Shown piece by piece: positions 38,085 to 47,294 of a stretch of 64,000 nt of DNA (the stretch's first letter is position 1; the number at the start of each line of letters is the position of its first letter). Both the position numbers and the translations under genes were made by a program. Origin of the DNA: an uncultured Clostridia bacterium (GTDB lineage Bacteria; Bacillota; Clostridia; TANB77; CAG-508); contig CAKPFO010000004.1 in assembly GCA_934153805.1 (NCBI GenBank), forward strand, positions 1-64,000. The letters are read 5' to 3'. Below the pieces are notes generated by a model that saw only the letters and a program-made list of their open reading frames with translations, made no database searches and was not told where the DNA came from.

Positions 38085-38283
38085 TAAAAATTACTGTTGA
38101 TATTATAAAATAGAAGGATAAAAGTATAATCTTTAATTCATATATGTCATATTATGTCGGAAAGTTTTTGTTGCAATTGTATCTGAAATGTGTTAACATA
38201 AATGTAAATTATATTTCAAATGATTTTTATTCAAAATAAAAAATCAAGGCAGTTCTGCCAAAATTTTCAAACAAAAAAATAAA

Positions 38284-38311
38284 AAGAAAGAAGAAAGAAG
38301 AAAGAAGAAAG
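38284..38311 (+). repeat. Four tandem AAGAAAG heptamers upstream of the Rpn gene
   Basis: AAGAAAG is repeated exactly four times and runs into the AAGG ribosome-binding site. The unit is not a multiple of three, and copy number could slip. The rest of 38085-38283 holds only a GGCAG-TT-CTGCC mini-hairpin. Confidence 0.85.
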
Positions 38312-38323
38312 AAGGTAGGCATT

Positions 38324-39178
38324 ATAGGAAATTTATTAAATCCAAAAATAGACTATGTATTTAAAAGAATATTTGGATACATAGGAAATGAAGAGATAAC
38401 AGCAGCACTTTTAAGTTCTATATTAAAAAAGCAAATTAGCAATGTAAAATTAGATAGTAATCCAATATTAGAAAAAGATATACTAGATGACAAAGTAGGA
38501 ATTCTAGACATAAGAGCTAAAATAGATAACAATATTAATTGTAATATAGAAATGCAAGTAGTAGATAAAAAGAATATCGAAAAGAGAATATTGTACTATT
38601 GGAGTAAGATGTATGCTAAAAGTATAAAAGCAGGTGATGATTACGAAAAATTAGAAAAAGGAATAGCAATACTAATATCAGATTACGAACTATCAGGCTT
38701 AAAGAAAATAGAGAAATATATAACGAAGTGGAACATAAGAGAAGAGGAATATCAAAAAATAATATTGACAGATGTGATGGAAATATATATAATCGAACTA
38801 CCAAAGTTCGAGAGATATAAAGAAAAGACAGATAAAGTTTTGAACTCATGGGTGAAATTTATAGAAAATCCAGAGGTGGTCGATATGAAGGAAAATGAAA
38901 AAGTAGGAAAAGCTAAAAAAGTACTAGAAGAAATAAGCCAAGATGAGCATGAAAGATATTTAGCAGAGCTAAGAGAAAAATACATAATGGACAAAAAGGC
39001 AATAGAGGACGCTGGTTTTGATAAAGGCTTAGAAGCTGGAATTAAACAAGGACTTGAACAAGGCAAAAAGCAACAAGCAATTGATATAGCTAAAAATTTA
39101 AAAGAACAAAATGTAGATATTGATATCATATGTAAAACCACAGGTTTAACAAAAGAAGAAATAGAAAATTTAAAATAG
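38324..39178 (+). CDS. Rpn-family PD-(D/E)XK nuclease/transposase-like protein
   Basis: The family begins near NLLNPKIDYVFKRIFG, has a PD-(D/E)XK core (ILDIRAKIDNNINCNIEMQV) and ends with a charged coil (GFDKGLEAGIKQGLEQGKKQQA) and a short C-terminal helical tail; all are present. Related Rpn proteins promote recombination and cleave DNA. Conventional calling starts at ATG 38552 and loses the first 76 residues. The open frame reaches back to 38324, where ATA stands where the family has its initiator Met, 8 nt after GAAGG. ATT 38321 is the other candidate. So it starts at a non-standard codon or its start codon is mutated. The full length is 284 residues. Confidence 0.8.
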   Translation: MGNLLNPKIDYVFKRIFGYIGNEEITAALLSSILKKQISNVKLDSNPILEKDILDDKVGILDIRAKIDNNINCNIEMQVVDKKNIEKRILYYWSKMYAKSIKAGDDYEKLEKGIAILISDYELSGLKKIEKYITKWNIREEEYQKIILTDVMEIYIIELPKFERYKEKTDKVLNSWVKFIENPEVVDMKENEKVGKAKKVLEEISQDEHERYLAELREKYIMDKKAIEDAGFDKGLEAGIKQGLEQGKKQQAIDIAKNLKEQNVDIDIICKTTGLTKEEIENLK

Positions 39179-39207
39179 ATACGAGATACATTTGAAATAT
39201 AATTAAT

Positions 39208-39242
39208 AAAATAAGACTTAATAATATTAGGTCTTATTTTTG
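39208..39242 (+). terminator. Terminator after the Rpn gene
   Basis: AAAATAAGAC..TAATA pairs with TATTAGGTCTTATTTT and ends in T5. Confidence 0.8.
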
Positions 39243-39582
39243 AGAAGAGCAGTTACAGAAATAAAATAGTTTAATAATGTGACACTATATAAAAAAGTAG
39301 CTTACTGCTTAAGTAAGCTACTCTAGAAAATAAAAGGGGATGTTTTTCTAAATTAGTTAAGTACTAAAAGGGTATGAATAGTACTAACTATGCTTATAAT
39401 ATACCAATAGTTTTTGTCTATTGTGTGAATAAATTGAGAAAATTGTGCAAAGTTAGAAAATTTCTTTAGAAAGAATTAAATAATACTTATTTAAATTTTG
39501 GCGAATTTAAATAAATTAAAACTAAATATGGGAAAAATCTTTTTATATGTCTCATATACAATATGTAAAAAACAAAAAATAT
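39243..39582. other. Gene-free region with a GTAGCTTAC hairpin
   Basis: A 9-bp perfect hairpin at 39297-39321 (GTAGCTTAC with its complement) and a looser one near 39355-39398 (AGTTAAGTACTA with TAGTACTAACT) lie in otherwise A+T-rich sequence. There is no T run after the first, so it may be part of a small RNA rather than a terminator. No gene is seen. Confidence 0.4.
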
Positions 39583-39613
39583 TAAGGAAATAAGCTTATA
39601 GCCTATTTCCTTA
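39583..39613. terminator. Terminator of rubrerythrin
   Basis: TAAGGAAATA and TATTTCCTTA, perfect 10-bp arms, sit just after the leftward rubrerythrin gene. Confidence 0.7.
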
Positions 39614-39640
39614 TCTAGTTCATAATATAAATTTATGATT

Positions 39641-40174
39641 TTAATAATTTTCTGCTTTTATTTCAAAGTAAGATTGTGGATGTTTGCAAACTGGGCAAAC
39701 TGCAGGAGCTTCTGTTCCTACAACTATATGTCCACAGTTTCTACATTTCCAAATTACTATGCTACCTTTTTTGAATACTTCTCCATCTTGTATATTTTGC
39801 AATAATTTTCTATATCTTGCTTCGTGTTCTTTTTCTACTAATGCAATTCCTCTGAATGTTGCAGCAATTTCTGTAAATCCTTCTTCATCAGCTTCTTTGG
39901 CAAATGTATCGTACATATCTGTCCATTCGTAATTTTCTCCTGCTGCAGCATCTGCTAAGTTAGACATTGTATCTCCAATACCGTTTAAATATTTGAAGTG
40001 AATTTTAGCATGTTCTTTTTCGTTTTCAGCTGTCTCTAAAAATATAGCAGCTATTTGCTCATATCCTTCTTTTTTGGCTACACTTGCAAAATATGTGTAT
40101 TTATTTCTTGCTTCTGATTCTCCTGAAAAAGCAGCTTTTAAATTTGCTTCTGTTTTTGATCCTTTTAATTCCAT
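39641..40174 (-). CDS. rbr: Rubrerythrin
   Basis: Rubrerythrin reduces hydrogen peroxide in anaerobes using electrons passed through its rubredoxin iron. The 177-residue protein has a ferritin-like four-helix domain with diiron glutamates ([42 protein letters not shown]) and a C-terminal rubredoxin domain [24 protein letters not shown]. The ribosome-binding site is TAGGAGG. Minus-strand TTGACT near 40229-40234 with a TATAAC -10 is a likely promoter. Confidence 0.95.
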   Translation of the reverse strand: MELKGSKTEANLKAAFSGESEARNKYTYFASVAKKEGYEQIAAIFLETAENEKEHAKIHFKYLNGIGDTMSNLADAAAGENYEWTDMYDTFAKEADEEGFTEIAATFRGIALVEKEHEARYRKLLQNIQDGEVFKKGSIVIWKCRNCGHIVVGTEAPAVCPVCKHPQSYFEIKAENY

Positions 40175-40307
40175 TATATACCTCCTAAAAATTTTATTTA
40201 TATTGTTATATTATAAATTATGGACAAAGTCAAGAAATATATGATTATAAATTTAGAAAAAAGTATCATGTTTATTAAATAATAGCTGTTAACATTTTAA
40301 ATTTTTA

Positions 40308-40336
40308 TTGCATTTAGCAATGTGTTAGTGTAAAAT
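40308..40336 (+). promoter_or_regulatory. Promoter of dut
   Basis: TTGCAT at 40308-40313, a 17-bp spacer and TAAAAT at 40331-40336. Confidence 0.65.
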
Positions 40337-40380
40337 AATAATGATTTTATAATAAAAGACAAAATTGAGGAGGAAGTAAA

Positions 40381-40842
40381 ATGGAAAAAATAAGAGGCTT
40401 TGAAGTGGCAAAAGGATTTGAAGAAAAAGGAATTAATTTACCTGTTAGAAAAACAAAATATTCTGCAGGATATGATGTAGAGGCAGCAGAGGACTGCATA
40501 ATACCTTCATTTAAAAAAGGAATGAAACCAACATTAATAAAAACAGGTATAAAAGCATATATGGCAGATGATGAAGTACTAATATTAGCTAATAGAAGCT
40601 CAAACCCAGGTAAAAAAGGACTTATATTAGCAAATAGTATAGGAGTAATAGATAAAGACTATTATGGAAATCCAGATAATGATGGACATATAATGTTTGC
40701 ATTTTTTAACATAAAAGATGAAGATGTAGAGATTAAAAAAGGAGATTGCATTGGGCAAGCAATATTCCAAAAGTATTTAGTTGTTGATAATGATAGTGCA
40801 GAAGGAGAAAGAACAGGTGGCTTTGGTTCAACAAATAAATAG
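40381..40842 (+). CDS. dut: dUTP diphosphatase
   Basis: Hydrolyses dUTP to dUMP, keeping uracil out of DNA and feeding dTMP synthesis. The 153-residue protein has the trimeric dUTPase motifs: SAGYDVEAAED, NRSSNPGKKGLILANS, IGVIDKDYYG, GDCIGQAIFQKY and a C-terminal GERTGGFGSTNK that closes over the active site. The ribosome-binding site is GAGGAGG. It is monocistronic. Confidence 0.92.
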   Translation: MEKIRGFEVAKGFEEKGINLPVRKTKYSAGYDVEAAEDCIIPSFKKGMKPTLIKTGIKAYMADDEVLILANRSSNPGKKGLILANSIGVIDKDYYGNPDNDGHIMFAFFNIKDEDVEIKKGDCIGQAIFQKYLVVDNDSAEGERTGGFGSTNK

Positions 40843-40966
40843 GCAAAACTAATGGATTAATGATATAAAGAAGGTAGCTACAAATGAAAAGATAAAAGCA
40901 TTTAAAATGTAAATGATTTTAATAAAGATGTAGCAAAAAAATTGCAAAAGAACACATAAAAAATGC

Positions 40967-40995
40967 TTGTAATATGTAGAACGCCATGATATAAT
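40967..40995 (+). promoter_or_regulatory. Promoter of the 60-residue gene
   Basis: TTGTAA at 40967-40972, a 17-bp spacer and TATAAT at 40990-40995. Confidence 0.65.
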
Positions 40996-41044
40996 GTACC
41001 TGTTTCAAGGAGATCGTCCAGTTTAGGGAAGGAGATGCGTTATA

Positions 41045-41227
41045 TTGAGAGAAAGGCTAACTGAAGAGCAGCTCAGGAAGGTAAACGATATAATGGAAAA
41101 AAATTCGCCTCAGCGAAAAGTGGATGACATTGTTGAAAAAACAAAATTAGCAATGGAAATTTGCACAGCTGAGGGGCAGCAGGCAAAAGTTGATAAAATT
41201 GTATCGGAAGAGCTTGCAGTACAATAA
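41045..41227 (+). CDS. Small charged protein, unknown
   Basis: The 60-residue protein starts with TTG, 10 nt after GGAAGGAGA. It is soluble and helical, with an internal near-repeat (RKVDDIVEK and AKVDKIVSE). Its own promoter and a strong terminator make it a well-bounded gene. It is less A+T-biased than its neighbours. I do not recognise a family; a small regulatory or spore protein is possible. Confidence 0.6.
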   Translation: MRERLTEEQLRKVNDIMEKNSPQRKVDDIVEKTKLAMEICTAEGQQAKVDKIVSEELAVQ

Positions 41228-41231
41228 CTCC

Positions 41232-41267
41232 AAAACACCAGCCAATATTTAGGCTGGTGTTTTTTTA
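41232..41267 (+). terminator. Terminator after the 60-residue gene
   Basis: AAAACACCAGCC pairs with GGCTGGTGTTTT and ends in T7. Confidence 0.9.
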
Positions 41268-41310
41268 CTATTAGTTATTTTAAACACTAAAATATTAATA
41301 TAGAACAATA

Positions 41311-41358
41311 AAAAGAAACTCTACTTTCTAAACTATTTCTGTTTAATAAGTAGAGTTC
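41311..41358 (-). terminator. Terminator of the por operon
   Basis: On the minus strand AACTCTACTT pairs with AAGTAGAGTT and runs into TTCTTTTT. Confidence 0.7.
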
Positions 41359-41386
41359 ACGTTATTTTCTTTAGGCTATTTTAAGT

Positions 41387-42343
41387 TTAATTTTCTGAAT
41401 TAGTCATTTTTTCTAAGTTTAAAAGTTCTTGCCATCTTTTATCTACTTCTTTTTGGAATTCTTCAATCATCCACTCATTACCAGGTTTAAACATGTGTTT
41501 AAATCTTCTTTGAGGTCTTAAAAATTCTTCAATAGGCAACTTTTTAGTAGGTTTATAAGTAATTTTATATACTCCATCTACAACCTCATATAAAGGCCAG
41601 TAACATGTGTCTATAGCAAGTTTATTTATTTGCATCAACATGTCTGTAGGATATCCCCAACCTCTAGGACAAGGAGCTAATACATTTAAGAAAGTTGCTC
41701 CCTTTGTATAAATTGCTTTTTCAGCTTTTTCATATAAATCTTTAAAATTTGCAACTCCTATACTTTGTGCTACGTAAGGCAAATGATGAGCAACCATTAT
41801 TTGTGTTAAATCTTTTCTAGATTGCATTTTACCAGGAATAATATCTCCAGCAGGTGATGTTGTTGTATCTGCAAAACGAGGTGTGGCAGATGAACGTTGT
41901 ATACCAGTGTTCATGTATGCACCGTTATCATAACATACATATGTCATGTCATGACCTCTTTCCATTGCTCCAGATAAACTTTGAATACCTATATCATAAG
42001 TTCCACCATCTCCACCAAACGCAATAAATTTTGTATGTTCATCTTCTGGAATTTTACCTTTTCTTTTTAATGCATTATAAGCAGCTTCTGCACCAGAACA
42101 AGTTGCAGCTGCACATTCAAATGCTGTATGAATATATGAACTACTCCAAGAAGAGTATGGATATATACAAGTTGAAACTTCCATACAACCAGTAGCATTG
42201 GCTACTACTGCATGGTCTCCTTCTTTTAAAGCTCTCATTACCATTCTTGCAACAGGGGGAGCACCACAACCTGCACACATTCTATGACCTGCTTCAAAAA
42301 CAGAAGGTTTATTAGCAACTATTTCTTTTAAATTATATGGCAT
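41387..42343 (-). CDS. porB: 2-oxoacid (pyruvate):ferredoxin oxidoreductase, beta subunit
   Basis: This subunit binds thiamine diphosphate and an iron-sulfur cluster, oxidising pyruvate to acetyl-CoA with ferredoxin as acceptor. The 318-residue protein has MCAGCGAPPVARM (cluster cysteines) near residue 22, NATGCMEVST, the TPP-binding AFGGDGGTYDIGIQSL near 110, and a late LAPCPRGWGYPTD. It is the last gene of a four-gene leftward operon and overlaps porA by one base. Confidence 0.94.
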   Translation of the reverse strand: MPYNLKEIVANKPSVFEAGHRMCAGCGAPPVARMVMRALKEGDHAVVANATGCMEVSTCIYPYSSWSSSYIHTAFECAAATCSGAEAAYNALKRKGKIPEDEHTKFIAFGGDGGTYDIGIQSLSGAMERGHDMTYVCYDNGAYMNTGIQRSSATPRFADTTTSPAGDIIPGKMQSRKDLTQIMVAHHLPYVAQSIGVANFKDLYEKAEKAIYTKGATFLNVLAPCPRGWGYPTDMLMQINKLAIDTCYWPLYEVVDGVYKITYKPTKKLPIEEFLRPQRRFKHMFKPGNEWMIEEFQKEVDKRWQELLNLEKMTNSEN

Positions 42344-43530
42344 TATTTTTCACCTCTCAATCCTAAATATCTATATGGATTATCAATTTTACCAGTTTTT
42401 ACTATTTCTTGTAAGTCTTGATACACACTAGTTATGTCGTTTGTAGTAGTATCTCTACCACCAATTCCATATACATATCCTACTGTAGGAACATGTACAT
42501 CATTTGCAAATAACCCAGATGTTACATCTGTAAATAAAGGACCACCACAAGAACTTAAAGATTCTGCTTTGTCTAGAACGGCTAAAGCTTTTACATTTTT
42601 AACTGCTTTTGATATTTCTTCTGCAGGGAAAGGTCTATAAACTCTTAGTTTTAAAAGTCCTGCTTTAATACCTTGCTCTCGTAAAGCGTCTACTACAACT
42701 TTTGTAGTTCCAGCAGTTGAGTTCATACAAATAATTGCAATTTCAGCATCTTCTAACTTGTATTCTTCAAATAACGAATATTTTCTTCCTGTTAATTTCT
42801 CAAAATCTTGTGCAACATCTAAAATAACTTGTTTTGCTTTTTTCATTGCTTGTACTTGTTGATATTTATGCTCAAATAAGTATGATTGTAAATCCATTGG
42901 ACCTACTGCAATAGGTTCTTTAGCATTTAATAAATAATGTTCAGGCTTATATTCGCCAACAAAATCTTTTACTTTTGAATCTTCTATTAATTCTATATTT
43001 TCTATAGAATGTGATGTTATAAATCCATCTTGACAAACAGCAAGTGGAAGCATTACATCTTTGTGTTCTGCAATTCTGTGAGACATAATTAAATTGTCAT
43101 ATGCTTCTTGATTATTTTCAGAAAATAGCATAATCCAACCACTATCACGAATTCCCATTGCATCAGAGTGGTCATTGTGTATATTTAAAGGACCTGATAT
43201 TGCTCTATTAACTAAAGGCATAACTATAGGTAATCGTAAAGATGATGCAATATATATCATTTCCCACATTAATGCTAAACCATTAGAAGAGGTTGCCGTC
43301 ATTGCTCTTCCACCTGCGGCTTCTGCACCTATACATGCACTCATAGCACTATGTTCACTTTCTACAGCTATAAATTCTGTATCAACAGTTCCATTACTTA
43401 CAAAAGTAGAAAAGTATTGAGGTATTTCTGTTGATGGTGTAATAGGAAAAGCAGCAACAACATCAGGATTAATTTGTTTCATTGCTATAGCAGAAGCTTC
43501 GTTACCACTTAAACGTTCTCTAATTCCCAT
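42343..43530 (-). CDS. porA: Pyruvate:ferredoxin oxidoreductase, alpha subunit
   Basis: The 395-residue protein has the N-terminal pyrimidine-binding domain (AFPITPSTEIPQYF, VESEHSAMSACIGAEAAGG, TATSSNGLALMWEM) and a transketolase-C-like domain (AGLLKLRVYRPFPAEEI). With PorB, PorC and PorD it forms the four-subunit enzyme of anaerobes. Pyruvate is the likeliest substrate; a branched-chain 2-oxoacid variant cannot be excluded by motif reading alone. Confidence 0.93.
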   Translation of the reverse strand: MGIRERLSGNEASAIAMKQINPDVVAAFPITPSTEIPQYFSTFVSNGTVDTEFIAVESEHSAMSACIGAEAAGGRAMTATSSNGLALMWEMIYIASSLRLPIVMPLVNRAISGPLNIHNDHSDAMGIRDSGWIMLFSENNQEAYDNLIMSHRIAEHKDVMLPLAVCQDGFITSHSIENIELIEDSKVKDFVGEYKPEHYLLNAKEPIAVGPMDLQSYLFEHKYQQVQAMKKAKQVILDVAQDFEKLTGRKYSLFEEYKLEDAEIAIICMNSTAGTTKVVVDALREQGIKAGLLKLRVYRPFPAEEISKAVKNVKALAVLDKAESLSSCGGPLFTDVTSGLFANDVHVPTVGYVYGIGGRDTTTNDITSVYQDLQEIVKTGKIDNPYRYLGLRGEK

Positions 43531-43531
43531 A

Positions 43532-43831
43532 TTATTTTTCCTCCTCCTTCATTTCTATTGCACCAAAAGGGCATACTTTAGCACATACTCCGCAACCCTT
43601 ACAATAGTCGTAATTAAAATCACATCTTTTTAAATCTTTGCCAACTGGAATGGCATCATCTGGACATACTGGAAAACAAAGACCACATTGCTTACACTTG
43701 TCTGATAAGAATATAGGTTTTACGCTTCTCCAATCGCCAGTTTTAAATTCTAAAGAATTTCCAGCATCATATATTGTTCCCCCTGGTGTTAAATCTTGCC
43801 AAGGTGTTTCTTTATTTATTTTTACTGACAT
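43532..43831 (-). CDS. porD: Pyruvate:ferredoxin oxidoreductase, delta (ferredoxin) subunit
   Basis: The 99-residue protein carries two 4Fe-4S motifs, CKQCGLCFPVCPDDAIP (about 42-58) and CKGCGVCAKVCPFGAIE (about 77-93). These pass electrons from the catalytic dimer to soluble ferredoxin. It sits between porC and porA in the operon with short gaps and a GGAGG site. Confidence 0.94.
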   Translation of the reverse strand: MSVKINKETPWQDLTPGGTIYDAGNSLEFKTGDWRSVKPIFLSDKCKQCGLCFPVCPDDAIPVGKDLKRCDFNYDYCKGCGVCAKVCPFGAIEMKEEEK

Positions 43832-43846
43832 ATAAATCTCCTCTTT

Positions 43847-44425
43847 CTATATAAGTTTAACTTCTTTTAAGGCTAAAGTTAATGCTTTCATGTTTCCGTC
43901 AATAACTTCAGGTTTTTTAGCAAATTTGTGTTTGAAAGAACCTTCCATATCGTTTAAAAATTCTTCTTCACTCATTATATTTGCAACTTTAACAATAGCA
44001 GCAAGCATTGGAGTGTTTGGAAAGTATTTTCCAAGAGCATCTATGGAAACTTCTCTAGCATCTATAGTGTAAATTTTTCCGTTATATCCATTAAGCAAAG
44101 GTTTTAAAGTGTTAGCGTCCTTTGTTGTGTTTATAATAATAGCACCAGTATCTTTTAAGCCATCAGTTACAGGCACAGTTTCTAGTAAACTATCATCTAC
44201 AACAACTACATAGTCAGGATTATATATGTTGCTATGAATTCTTATAGGAGATGAGCTGATTCGGTTATATGCTGTAATTGGGGCTCCCATTCTTTCAGGA
44301 CCATATTCTGGAAAACCCTGAATGTATTTACCAGTGTTAAAAGCGGCATCTGCAAGAAGAAGAGAAGCTGTCTTAGCACCTTGTCCACCTCTACCATGCC
44401 AACGTATTTCAATCATGTTATCCAT
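43847..44425 (-). CDS. porC: Pyruvate:ferredoxin oxidoreductase, gamma subunit
   Basis: The 192-residue protein has the gamma-subunit signature IRWHGRGGQGAKTASLLLADA near the start, then FPEYGPERMGAPITAY. First gene of the porCDAB operon, behind a clear leftward promoter. Confidence 0.93.
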   Translation of the reverse strand: MDNMIEIRWHGRGGQGAKTASLLLADAAFNTGKYIQGFPEYGPERMGAPITAYNRISSSPIRIHSNIYNPDYVVVVDDSLLETVPVTDGLKDTGAIIINTTKDANTLKPLLNGYNGKIYTIDAREVSIDALGKYFPNTPMLAAIVKVANIMSEEEFLNDMEGSFKHKFAKKPEVIDGNMKALTLALKEVKLI

Positions 44426-44460
44426 GTTATACCTTCTTTCTATATAAAAATTATATGTTT

Positions 44461-44489
44461 AGTATATGACGAAATAGCTGTAAAGTCAA
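44461..44489 (-). promoter_or_regulatory. Promoter of porCDAB
   Basis: On the minus strand TTGACT (44489-44484), a 17-bp spacer and TATACT (44466-44461). Confidence 0.8.
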
Positions 44490-44555
44490 GGAAAAGAAGA
44501 AAAACGTATAAAGAATTAAAATAGTGTATTTTTAGACAAAAAAAGTGTAAAAATG

Positions 44556-44583
44556 TTGACTAAAAATAATCAAAATGTATAAT
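44556..44583 (+). promoter_or_regulatory. Promoter of cca
   Basis: TTGACT at 44556-44561, a 16-bp spacer and TATAAT at 44578-44583. Confidence 0.75.
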
Positions 44584-44610
44584 ATAAATATGAAATGAAA
44601 AGAGGCAAAT

Positions 44611-45849
44611 ATGGAAATTTTAGAAATTGCAAATAAAATAAGACAAAATGGGGGAAACTTATATTTAGTTGGTGGAGCAATAAGAGATAAATTTATGAAT
44701 AAAGAGGTCCAAGACGAGGACTATTGTGTTGTGGGATTAAGCAAAGAAAAATTTGAAGAATTATTTCCAAATGCATATAAAAGAGGAAAAATTTTTGGAG
44801 TGTATGATATAGAAGGAAAAGAATTTGCATTAGCAAGAAAAGATAAAAAAGTAGCTAAAGGGCATAAAGGATTTGAGATAGAAACTAACGAAAATATAAA
44901 AATAGAGGATGACCTAAAAAGAAGAGATATTACTATAAATTCTATAGCACAAAATGTTATCACTAAAGAAATAATAGACCCATTTAATGGAAAAAAAGAT
45001 ATAGAAAATAAGATAATTAGGGCAACTTCCGAAAAGTTTAAAGAAGACCCATTACGAGTGTATAGAGTAGCTAGATTTGCCAGCAGTTTAAATTTTGAGG
45101 TAGAAAACGAAACCATAAAAATGATGAATTCTTTAAAGCAAGAATTATCAACTTTATCTAAAGAAAGAGTATTTATAGAATTTAAGAAAGCATTGGCTAC
45201 AACAAAGCCGTCAATATTTTTTAATGTCCTAAGACAAGCGGATGTACTAGATGTCCATTTTAAAGAAGTTTATGATTTAATAGGTCAAACACAACCTGTA
45301 GAATATCATCCTGAAGGGGATAGCTATAATCATACAATGATGGTACTAGATAAATCAGCAGAGCTAACGGATAATTTGAAAATTAGATTTAGTAGCATTG
45401 TACATGATTTAGGAAAAGGAACTACGCCAAAGGAAATTTTGCCACATCATTATGGGCATGAAGAAAGAGGAGTAGAACTTGTAGAAAAGCTAGGAGAGAG
45501 GCTAAATGTTCCACATTCATGGATTAAGTGTGGAAAAATATCAGCTAAAGAACATATGAGAGGTGGAAAGTTTAATGAAATGACGCCAACAAAACAAGTT
45601 GATTTTATAACAAGAGTGGATAAATCTGCTCTAGGTTTAGATGGCTTAAAAATAGTTGTAATGTGTGACAAAAATAGACCTGGAGTAAAAATGGAAAATA
45701 TTGTGTTTGATAAAATAGGAAAGGAATGCTTAAATAAAATAAATGGAAGATATATAGAAGAAAAGTATAATATAAAGAATGAAAAAAAGGTAGCAGACTT
45801 GTTAAGACAGGAAAGAATAAGATGGATAAAAAGTAATAATAACTATTGA
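44611..45849 (+). CDS. cca: CCA-adding tRNA nucleotidyltransferase with HD domain
   Basis: Adds or repairs the 3' CCA of tRNAs. The 412-residue protein has the class II head (LYLVGGAIRDKFM, DEDYCVVG, RRDITINSIAQ, DPLRVYRVARFAS) and a C-terminal HD phosphohydrolase domain (HTMMVLDKSAE.. VHDLGKGTTP). The HD-bearing layout resembles the enterobacterial enzyme more than the shorter Bacillus type. The ribosome-binding site AAAAGAGG is moderate. It is monocistronic. Confidence 0.9.
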   Translation: MEILEIANKIRQNGGNLYLVGGAIRDKFMNKEVQDEDYCVVGLSKEKFEELFPNAYKRGKIFGVYDIEGKEFALARKDKKVAKGHKGFEIETNENIKIEDDLKRRDITINSIAQNVITKEIIDPFNGKKDIENKIIRATSEKFKEDPLRVYRVARFASSLNFEVENETIKMMNSLKQELSTLSKERVFIEFKKALATTKPSIFFNVLRQADVLDVHFKEVYDLIGQTQPVEYHPEGDSYNHTMMVLDKSAELTDNLKIRFSSIVHDLGKGTTPKEILPHHYGHEERGVELVEKLGERLNVPHSWIKCGKISAKEHMRGGKFNEMTPTKQVDFITRVDKSALGLDGLKIVVMCDKNRPGVKMENIVFDKIGKECLNKINGRYIEEKYNIKNEKKVADLLRQERIRWIKSNNNY

Positions 45850-45899
45850 AAAACAAAATATTTTAATATAGAATAAATAAAAAAAGGAAAAATAGAGTT

Positions 45900-46721
45900 A
45901 TGATAAAGAAATTAAAAAGTCAAAAAGCTGCAGTTTCTGTATTAGTACTTATAACAATTTTAACATTTGTAACAGTACTTACAGGAGCAATGATAGCAGC
46001 AACAACGTTAACCAAATCACAATTAGAAAGTGATATACGTATACAAGAAATATATGGAAAAGACGTGGAAAGAGTAGACGAAATATATGAAGAATTAGTA
46101 AGTGTAGATAGAGAAGGTCCTACATGTATAATTAATACAGAAGTTATGAATGATACAAATGCTAAATATACATTTAATTTTAATGAAGACGTAATAGGAT
46201 TTAGTACGGAAAAAGTAAATGTATATAATGCAACTTTATTAAGCACAAATATAGGAGAGAGCTTTATATTATCTAGTAGTTTGCCAACTGTTTCTACAAA
46301 CTTAGAACTAGATAAAAATTATATAATATCTTTTGACTATAAATGTGTAGCAAATAAAAATGGATTTACTTTTGGATTATACCAAGATGAATCTACTACA
46401 AACCAAATAGAAAATTTGGAGGCTACAGTAAATGAAAAGCATGAGGAATATATTGTGCAAACACAAAAAAATATTATACAACTAAAATTTAAAGCAGATG
46501 TAAAAGATAGCAATAATATAACAATTACTAATTTGAAAATTGCTGAGGTAAATGAAAATGAGGTACAAAAGGGAAATTTTGTAAAAATTGATAATAAAAC
46601 ATATACATTAGTTACATTTTTAAATAGTAGATTAGAACAGTTTGTGGTATTAAATAAAAATACATTTACAGATGCAAACAATAATGGAAATATTTATAGT
46701 GTAAAAATGCTAAAAAAATAA
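45900..46721 (+). CDS. Pilin-like exported protein, unknown
   Basis: The 273-residue protein starts MIKKLKSQKAAVSVLVLITIL, a basic lead and a long hydrophobic helix like type IV pilins or pseudopilins. A mostly beta-rich extracellular region follows with no recognised domain. The ribosome-binding site is AAAGGA. It follows cca by 50 bp. A similar N-terminus occurs in the gene at 49163. Confidence 0.65.
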   Translation: MIKKLKSQKAAVSVLVLITILTFVTVLTGAMIAATTLTKSQLESDIRIQEIYGKDVERVDEIYEELVSVDREGPTCIINTEVMNDTNAKYTFNFNEDVIGFSTEKVNVYNATLLSTNIGESFILSSSLPTVSTNLELDKNYIISFDYKCVANKNGFTFGLYQDESTTNQIENLEATVNEKHEEYIVQTQKNIIQLKFKADVKDSNNITITNLKIAEVNENEVQKGNFVKIDNKTYTLVTFLNSRLEQFVVLNKNTFTDANNNGNIYSVKMLKK

Positions 46722-46725
46722 AAGC

Positions 46726-46766
46726 AAAAAAAATTTAAGTTAAAATTTATAACTTAAATTTTTTTA
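46726..46766. terminator. Bidirectional terminator
   Basis: AAAAAATTTAAGTTA and TAACTTAAATTTTTT are exact complements, between convergent genes. Confidence 0.85.
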
Positions 46767-47054
46767 CTTTTCAGGTTCTTCTTTTCCTAATACCTTTTTA
46801 TGAGATTTTGGAATTGAAGAATTTTTTGTTAGTTCTCTTTTAGCTATTTTTGAATTTTTTTTTACTATACCAGAATCAGGGTTAAACTCTTGAGACTGTT
46901 CAGCATTAAGTAATTCTTGAGCTATTTTAGAAGTTTCTAAGTCAGAACCATTTATATAAATATCATAATTATCTTCATCACTATTTTCCAAAAATATTTT
47001 AAAAAGGTCTTTAAAATTTGCAAAACCTGATTTCACGTTTTGTAATAATTTCAT
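46764..47054 (-). CDS. Small acidic/basic protein, unknown
   Basis: The 96-residue protein is soluble, with an acidic middle (ENSDEDNYDIYINGSDLE) and a lysine-rich end. No family is recognised. The unusual feature is the start: the strong GGAGGTGG site is 28 nt from the ATG, with an 8-bp hairpin in between that would bring them together. Confidence 0.6.
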   Translation of the reverse strand: MKLLQNVKSGFANFKDLFKIFLENSDEDNYDIYINGSDLETSKIAQELLNAEQSQEFNPDSGIVKKNSKIAKRELTKNSSIPKSHKKVLGKEEPEK

Positions 47055-47090
47055 ACTTTTCTTAACAAGTTAGTTAAGAAATCCACCTCC
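47055..47090 (-). promoter_or_regulatory. Ribosome-binding site joined to ATG by a hairpin
   Basis: On the minus strand GGAGGTGG (47090-47083) is followed by TTCTTAAC, a 7-nt loop and GTTAAGAA, then AGT and the ATG at 47054. Folding the hairpin leaves about 5 unpaired nt between the site and the ATG, close to optimal. Confidence 0.6.
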
Positions 47091-47294
47091 TTTAGAGTAT
47101 AATCACTTATGGTATAATATTAGCACAATTATTGAGAAAAAGCAACAGTTTATGGAAAAAATCAATAAATCAATGGCTGAATTATAATAAGGTGTCAGAA
47201 CTTGTCGAAAAAGAAAGATGAAAAAATCTTGTAAATTTCCAGAAATTGGTATAGAATAAAAAGTATCATTTTTAAGAAAGGGGAGTTCGAACAA

